A stretch of DNA of 64,000 nucleotides from Glandiceps talaboti (taxonomy: Eukaryota > Hemichordata > Enteropneusta > Spengelidae). The stretch is from assembly GCF_964340395.1 (NCBI RefSeq), contig NC_135566.1, positions 9,006,001 to 9,070,000 on the forward strand. The letters run 5' to 3'. The position numbers were made by a program, and so were the translations under genes. Under the pieces are notes generated by a model that was not told where the DNA came from, made no database searches, and worked only from the letters and a program-made list of their open reading frames with translations. Every line of letters starts with the position of its first letter. The stretch's first letter is position 1. This document shows, piece by piece, positions 51,901 through 60,900 of the stretch.

Positions 51901-54900
51901 GTACCTGCGTGCATTAATTAATACAACTATTGATTAAGTATCTCAATACTAAATTAAAGCATTAGTTCAAGTAAATTGTAAACAGTATAAATCACAGCTT
52001 CACAATTGTGCATCCTCAACACAATCATGTATAATCTAGGAGAAAATGTGCCTACCCCAGTCAAATGAGTCCGCCCCATTAATTAAGGTGGGCTTCACGC
52101 AACTGAATTCAATCTCTTGATCCATTCCCTAAACGTACACATATGGTAAGCACTTGTGTACAACTTTTCATTATTATTCAAAACTTTTCATATTTTCCGG
52201 ATTAATTAATTCGTCGTTATATACTAATAATGTTAGTCTACCTCGCTATCATACATGTGGATTGATTGATATATACAACGATGCACTTTTTAACCTAGCG
52301 TAAAAAGTGTAATGATAGCGCATTGGCAGCTACGGATATTGTGTTTCCTTATAAAATTCAAGTCTTAGACGAACCTATGAAGTATGGCATTCCCGAACGC
52401 CAGAGAAAAATCCCACCATATTTTCAAAACTAAACCGGAAATCATTCCCCAGCTCTTTTTTTTTATATCTCTTTGTAGTTTGACCAAGAGGTCAAGGTAT
52501 GTTCTTCTCGTGTCTCCTTCTGCTTACCATCCTCGAAGATTTTCAAGAGTCTTACGCTTGAATTAAAACTATGTGACGAAACAGCCATGGCTCGGAAAAG
52601 GAGAAGACGATCAGGTAATGATACATATTACTCAAAATTTAACAAATTTACTTTCGAGAAAACGGTGCCCTATTCCTTTACTTCAATAGGGAACTTTCAA
52701 CCCCACCATGTTGAATGTTGCATCATGGTAAATGGGATGATAAATGCTGATCAATTAGTATTGTAAGCAATATTGTTACATTGTTTGTAACCACAAATAA
52801 TCAATTCATAGTCACCCTGACCATTGTGGGAGGTTAATTTTATCGGTAGCTCCAGATTAGGTATTACGATAACCACAGATAATCCCATAGTCCTTTGCAT
52901 CTGAGCATGCTCAGTCTGGATTGCAAGTTCCCTATTCAGTAATTCATGTTTATCTGTTATCATTTTAGTAGCAAGCATAAACCTCCAATTTTCAAAGTTA
53001 TAGTGATTTCACTTTAGCGCAGAAATATCGGATTTGTGTGTCAGCTACTGGCACTCTGTTTTATACAATTATATATTTCCCTTGCCTTACACAGTAATAC
53101 CCTTTGAGGATATGTCATTGGTAAGCCTGTTACCTATGTTGGATACGGTTGACATTGATCCGGACCTTGTAACAACACTGATGTCTGATATAATGGAAGT
53201 GATTAAAGATGTGGTAAGTTGCATCTAGATAGAAAAATCTGTAATTTCCATGAGGAAGTTTACCCCTTTTGAGCAAATAGCAAACGTTAGATGACGCCAT
53301 CAGTCTGCTTCACTCGAATTTAAGATCTTTTTCACACTCGGCTTCAACTGACAATATTTCAATACCAATACTCGCACAGTATCTGATATATATAACAACT
53401 TCGCGTTGGGTTCTACTAATGAACATTATGTTTGTACCTTATTCTTCAAAATGACGTGTATACCGATTTGTATATTATTGTGATACCAGTAGGCGTCGAA
53501 CATTTTTGTATACTTGATATCTGAAATATGGTTTATATTCCAGGTGATTGAAGAAATCTTTACACAGATGAAAGAAAAGATTAAAGATGAATTTGAACGA
53601 TTTGATACTATACTGTCAGGTGACATGGAATTTGGACCATATGATGCTACCTTTATAGGTCCTAAGTGGTACCCATTTGCACTTGGTCCTGTACCTATGA
53701 TGTTTGGTGAGTACGTTAAGTGTACACGTAAATGTATAGGTAACAATCTGTGAGCATATACTAATCGCTAATAATTTCCGACAAGTAGCAAATTGTTTAT
53801 TAACCTGGCGATGTTTTGTTACCAGGGCAAAAGCCTAGTAGTCAGAATTGGTGAAAATCCTCTGTTCTATTTTGGTGAGAACACCCAATTGTCTTTTGTG
53901 TACTATATACATCTTGTATACTTTTGGTGTTCATTTATTGGCAACATTAGTGTTAATACTATGAAAGTCTTTCTTCTGTTGTGTGTGATAATGAACAATT
54001 ATGATACATGTACACTTTACATCTGCTACAGGATATGGCGGTGGTGGAACTTATTCTATGTCATTTGGTGTGGATAGTGCTCTGTTGTCTATGAAAGTCG
54101 GGGTACGTTAAGGTTTTATTAATCTATAAGCTAACATCCAGAATCATGCTTCAACGAATTCCTTATGTTACCATATGCATGTGTGTGTGTCTTCTTTTTC
54201 ATGAAAAGAAATTTGATCTACTCAGTCATTTCGACGATGATGTTGTAAAATGTACAGTAGTTCGTATATAACATATTAAAACAATATATATTCTGACCAG
54301 GTATGGCACTAAGAACTCATATGCATCTGAATATTATGTGTTATCTTAAGTAGTCGTAGTAGATAGACTCTAGACGCGCAGATCTGATTTGTTATCACAA
54401 TATCCATGTTCTTTCATTTGGACTTGAAGAACACTCTTAAATAACAACTTCCAATTGCAATTGATTTTTATTGTAAGTATTTCTTCAGAAATGATGTTTG
54501 ATTGCGAGATAGACAGTTCTACTTATCATATGATATGGAGGTGTACAATACATAAAATACATCTGTAACCCTATTTACATTGGTATTAATACATTGCATG
54601 GATTCATTGTATATCTCAGTTCAGGGCTACACCACAACTTGGATGTTACGTATGGGGTGCCCTAGCAGTTGGTATTCCGTTGTTCTATGCAGAACTAAGA
54701 TTAGAGGGATATCTGATGACGACAGGGTTTCCAAGTCAAGCTGAACTACAGTTCGACCACTTCCCATTGGACATAGAGTAAGTCCTAGATATTGCATACC
54801 AACCATTACACTTACATTTTAGAATATTTCTTCAAGTTAGTGTGTTTTGGAGGACAGTCACAAGTGAAGATGTCATTAATTTGTCGCAAACATCCCTGGT

Positions 54901-57900
54901 TATCAAATAGTCGAAACGAGTTTCAATAAACACAGTCAAATGTACTAGTTTATTCGGTCTTATGGTTTGCAAATGACTATATCCAGTCGCCTTACTCTAC
55001 GTTGATTTGCATGATTTTCAAAATGATGTTGGTTTGTGGTGTACAAAACGTCGACTAATATCAAAGTATTTTTTTTGTTAGAGCTCGGATGGATCTCGTT
55101 CTTGTGCCCCTGAAATTAAATCTGATTGGTAGATGTGTTTTTGAAATCAACACCTTTCTTCTAAAAGCAAAGAAAATCATCGTCGAAACTAATCTATGGG
55201 AATATACAACACCAATGATTGAAAAGAACATCTTTAGTTTAGGAGAACTAGAACCAGACAACACTCCACCAACTTTCCATAAAATAGCTATTCCAAAAGT
55301 AAGTAGAAAACAGTGATATTCAATTTGAATGTTTAGTAAGTCAGTGATGTTTGCCCATGAATTTATTCGCCAAATACAAAAGGATAAAAGTGTGTACATT
55401 TCAAGAAGTTGTAATGATAACGCATCTGGTGAGGACCACGGAAATAGTTCTATCTGAACTAGTCGAGTCTGTTACCCTGGCAAAATAAATATACAACTAT
55501 TCCTGTACGATTCCTGTGTTTTAGTATTGGTAAATAAGTTCATATAATGTCATGTACATGTACTCAAGCCAAATGTTATAAAACTTAGGAAAATTTGGTC
55601 CGATACTGCTTTTTTATTTATATTTATTTATTTTTATTTAGTACTCAAATCACTTTGCATTTATTGACATCTCCTAGAACGATTTAGAGCCCGAAGACAG
55701 ACGAGCCACAGCGCCCGTTACAGATTGTGAAGTCAGTCAAGTCGCGGGAAGGGACCACGTAGAACCTGCTTTCTCTTTAGCCGTAGCAGTTGATGATGAC
55801 AAAAGTGAGGTTGACCTGACTTTCTGTGTGGGAACATACCACAGTGGTTGTGACCTCATGAAAGATCAACCAATGAGTGGCGCTAGTGTTGTTGTCGCAG
55901 AATCAGAGGTAAATGGACAGATAAAAATAAACATAATCAAAACATGAATGAACTATTTATTGTTGCTAGTAGAGTTTTTTCTTTCAATTTGTAAAACAAA
56001 CAACGTAAAACAAAACGATGCATATACTTAAATGTATGTCTATATTAATTGTATTACCAAAAAATGATCTCATTTTAATGACAAGCAGAGCAATAATTGC
56101 TCTGCTGGTTAATAATTAAAATGATTTAAATGCTTTAGTCAACATTGTTTATTAAGTTACAATGTAATACATATAAATATAGCTATCCTGTACCTATCCT
56201 GTGTGTTAATCATTTGAAAGCAACATTTAATTCAAATCAACACACATTCTTAAAGTATGATACCTAAGTCTTCTTAGCCCTTGAATAAATATGTTGTACC
56301 TTTTTTGTTCACCCTTGATATTTATGCTACAAAAAAGTGGTCTGCATCTGCCAATAGAAAGTAGAGTATTGTCTTTTTTATAATCTCATCCTTTTTACAT
56401 AGATGCTACCAGGAGGTGTACCACTATATTTCACGGTCAAGGCTATTAATTCTGCACAGGATGTAGCCATGGCAACGTGTCAGTTGACCACGTATGACGT
56501 CACGCTCCCCGAGGGAAGAGTTTTACCTGATTTTCATTCCACTAGTCGTCCCGACGTACTCAGAGCTTCAGTTGTGGTGTCTGATGATAGTGATATTGAG
56601 AGTCAACAGGTAGGTGTCTCTGTGCATGTATATGTCATGTACTAAGTATATGAGTCATCAATGTATGAATATGCATGAGTATTAGATGCATTGCATGCTG
56701 GGTAGTAAGTCAATAAAAGATGGCTGACTAGTTAAATCTGTGTGGCTTTGTGTAGTTCAATCTGACCCAATTCTTCCCCATCAGTGACAGTAGACACGAT
56801 ATATAACATACAACTTTAAGTGAGCTAAACCTATATTAGGTAATCTTCGAATTCGTCGTGTCATCAGTTTTGTATATTAGCATATATTATCATAATCAAC
56901 CCAACTTTGAACAACCTCGTTCATTAACTATTATTACAACTTCAAACACAACTTTTCTTCTTCGTGTTCACATTGGAGTGTTTTATCGTGACAATTAGTT
57001 TATTTTTTTACATTTCTATGTACGGTTATAGATAGCAGTTGGATTTGGGATTGGTTTCTACGGAGACCAGCTTATTCCATGGGATGACGTCACACAAGGG
57101 GTGTCTGCTCTTGAAGAAGTCAGCAGCCAATCGTCTGCATTGCAACAGTTTACGTCGGAAAGAAACGGAAGGCTTGATTCTACACCGAGTGAAAGTTCAT
57201 CATATAGCACCGTGTATGCGTGTGCTGAACACTGCCTGAGACTACCTTCGTCAAAATGTACAAGCTTTAACTATGAGGGCAGTACTGGTCAATGTAAATT
57301 ATTTGATCAGATTGAAGGCAATGGTGTAACGCTTCATGAGGTAACTTTATTTCAAACACTGCATATATGGAATATTAAACCTGCAGGTTTGTTTTTGTTA
57401 TCCTGCCATAATTAAGAAGCTATTTTAAGAAGTGTAATGAGATATAGTCAACGTTTGAATACAGAGTATTATACCATGCACGAGCCATTTAGAACAAAAA
57501 TATACAATTATATACTCTGGTTCTACGTCACAACAACGCGTGTCTACGTCACTGGTTCTGCTGTGTTCTGAATATGAGTTAAAATGTTCAAAATTGTCAT
57601 TACCTTCCACGATTTTTCTTTGATATTACTGGCGCTGGTATAATTGTTATTCTCTAATACTTTCTACATTCAGCCGGAAAATACTCGTGACCTAAGGGCT
57701 GTCACTACGAGTCGCTAGACGAGTACTGACAAAGGCCCCTTAGGTCACTCGTATTTTGCCTTTGTTGAACGAAGAAAAAAATTGGGAATAACATATAAAT
57801 GCATCTCATGTAAAGCTAATATCAATGGAATGAACGAATCCAGTTGTACAGGAGTTTGACTATTATGGTTTAAATACATGTCTGTTTTTTCAGTCTGGAA

Positions 57901-60900
57901 ACTACCGTTACTATGAAAGACTTGGCACAGGAAGTACTATACAGTTAACTTTCGAAAGCTTGGACCTGAGACATGGTGATCTACATTATTTTAATCTGTA
58001 TGTCAGAAATGTCCTTGGTAAGTCTTATCTCAATCATGATAGCGTTTAATCTTTGTTCTTTTCAATGGGGACTTGACTTTAGCAATAATTTGTAAGCCTT
58101 GTCGATATAGAAGTATTTGGGTGATCTACATAAATGACTTTTAGTAGTAGATTTTTGCCGTAGAATATCTAATTTTATTTGTTTGCATTATAAATGTATT
58201 ACCCCATAGGTAACTACGATAAAGAGCTTTAGCATTGCGAAAATATCAGTCCCATTGTCATGGGGAATTTTGCAAAATTAAATTTCCAGATTAATTGGAC
58301 ATATATAAATACATAGAACAAAAAATTGCCAGCAATATAGAGATTCTGAAAGATATTTGTTTTAGCAAGTAAAGATTCACATTAAACCCTTTAAAGCCTG
58401 ACAATGATTAATAATTGTCAATGTTTCAATCATAATGACAATGACGTCATTTTTCAAGTTCAGTGGTTGTATCAATATCAGTATAGCAATTCACAGCTTT
58501 TGAATACACAGTGTATTTCAGCTCAGACCACTACAGAGATTATCTGTAGTGGTCTGAGATTTCAGTAACCGAAACAATGACCAACACAAGCAATTTCATT
58601 CGATTTCTGAGATCGGGTGAATTTGTATTTTTGTTTATTAATTTGATTCAAGTTTTTTCTTGTCTAATAAAAATGAATCGTTTGTGATCATTCTCTTCAA
58701 TGCAGGCTATGAAAGTTTCATCAGTTCAAAACCGGTAATCGCAGACTTTGATCCACCACAACCTGGTCCAATTCTAGATGCGTCCTATGATGAACTTCAT
58801 CGTGAAGTTTGCTCTGACTATGTCCCTGATCAATGGCAGTACAGATGTATAGAACCTACACCACTCAATAACCATAGGTAATCATTAAAATTTGTCTAGC
58901 GGAAAACAAATAATAAAATATCTTTACGTGTATCCCTGTAAATATTTGAGACCATATGTTGAAATATACGAGTTTGAATTAAAAGATTGCGAATAGTTGT
59001 TATGGCATTTCAAAGCAGGGTAACTTTAGGTTCCAGTTTACTATCATGTCTCAAAGGTATTTCTATTTCAGAATGGTTATTTCAAATTCCCCATACAAGA
59101 TCAATACTACTGACATACATGCACATTATGTAGCTGTAGGCTATGAAAGGTCAATACTTCTGACATACATGTATATGTTTTAGTCATAGTCGTTAGGAAG
59201 TCTTCTATAACATCTATGGTATTAATCACTTTTATCAATTGTGTTATTCTATAGATATATAATTGATGGCAAGGGATCAGCAACCGTATTCAATGGCCAT
59301 GAACCTCTGACAGACCTTCTGTATACCAGGGCTAATACATACGTGTCAGGTATGACTGGGTTTATATTTGTGTTGGAATTACCAGTCCTATATATGTTCT
59401 TAGTTATTTTTGCCATTTTGGAATATCGAATTTCTATGTGGTGTTGTCGAATGAAAGACTGAAGGCATGACGTTACACTAAATATATATATATATATCTG
59501 TGGTAGACTAATCAGGGTATGTTTTGACTTTTGTTCTCGTTATTTCACTTTATCGTTTGCATAGCGAACTGGGATGGTTTCCATGACGACGAAACTGGTA
59601 TATTTGGGTACACATGGACAGTTGGAACAGAACCCTGCCTTGATGATATCCATCCCTACAAAGATCCACATGCACATTTATTCAATGAAAATGAGTGGAC
59701 TCACATTGGGTTAGCCTACCCTTTACCCGTGCCACATCTACCAGGTAATTATTTAGCGTGCGCTGTGCAGACGTGATAGTGGAATGTACAGTGACCGCCT
59801 CAGAATCTGTAGCTTGCAGAGTTGAACCACAAACGCTGATGTTTGTTTCTGAACGGCGAAAGTCTTTTGCACCACAGGGTACCCCTCTGTATGAATTGGC
59901 ACCTAGTAGGATAACGGTTTCGATTTCACTATTTCATTCCTATGCTTACAGAGGCTGCAACGTATTATATGATCACCAGTTAGTTATCATTGAGGAGGTA
60001 TACAGGGTTATTTGTACCGCTTTAGATCTATGCTATGGATGTTAACTGTAAAACTCTTTAGGGACGGTGTGGGAAAGTGCTAAAGTCATACCTTTGTATC
60101 AAAAGTCTGTGGCTTTAATGATGCTTAAATTCTGCAAATACAAATGGCAATACAAGAAAGGATGAGATAGAGAAAGAAAGAGTGAGTGAGTACATGTATT
60201 GGCTTTACGCATGTCTTTGAATCGCTACCAACTGCGTGTTACCTAGATGTGCAATAACAGATTGGTTTATATTTCAATGTTGCAGACGGAAGATACCATG
60301 TTACTGTTAGAGCTATAAACAAAGTTGATGTGGGAGGACCCATGGCCACCACAGTCTGTCATTCTACTCCGTATACCATCGACAACACTCCACCATTTGT
60401 GTATGAAGTCTTCAACGTTGAATACGATGAATCTGACTGTACGATTAGCGCAGAATACAACGTCAGGTATGAATATAGCCAAAACGTCACCTCTTTGCCT
60501 TGTATTTACCTTCCTCCTTGTCATGAGGGTGTTTGGATGTTGTGGCAGAATTTTACCACTGTGACAGCTACCGTGGGTCTTCACCCTTCCTCTTTTTATG
60601 GTTTATATTAGTTATATATGATTCTTGAAGTATCCAAACCGACTTTCTAAATGACATCTTCATGATCCAGTAAAATTGAATATAAGTGAAAAAAGTTATA
60701 GATAAGACATTCATTAAAAGTGTTAAAATCACTAAAAATATATTAAACACAACTGTGCATGGCAATTTCAAACCAACTGACTTTAGAATGCAAATAATCC
60801 ATCTTCACCCATGTTTTTCTATTTAAGTGATGACCTGTCATACATCCGGGAAATTGACTTTGGGCTTGGTAGAAGCACGCGAGATGTGTATATCATGGAC

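Noticed and set aside
52497-52547. Mini-intron within exon 29
   Set aside because: GTATGT...TTTCAAG could be spliced in frame, but 51 nt is very short. The read-through adds VCSSRVSFC, which suits the cysteine pattern.
59758-60045. 95-codon open frame in intron 41
   Set aside because: No splice support; exons 41 and 42 join in phase 1.
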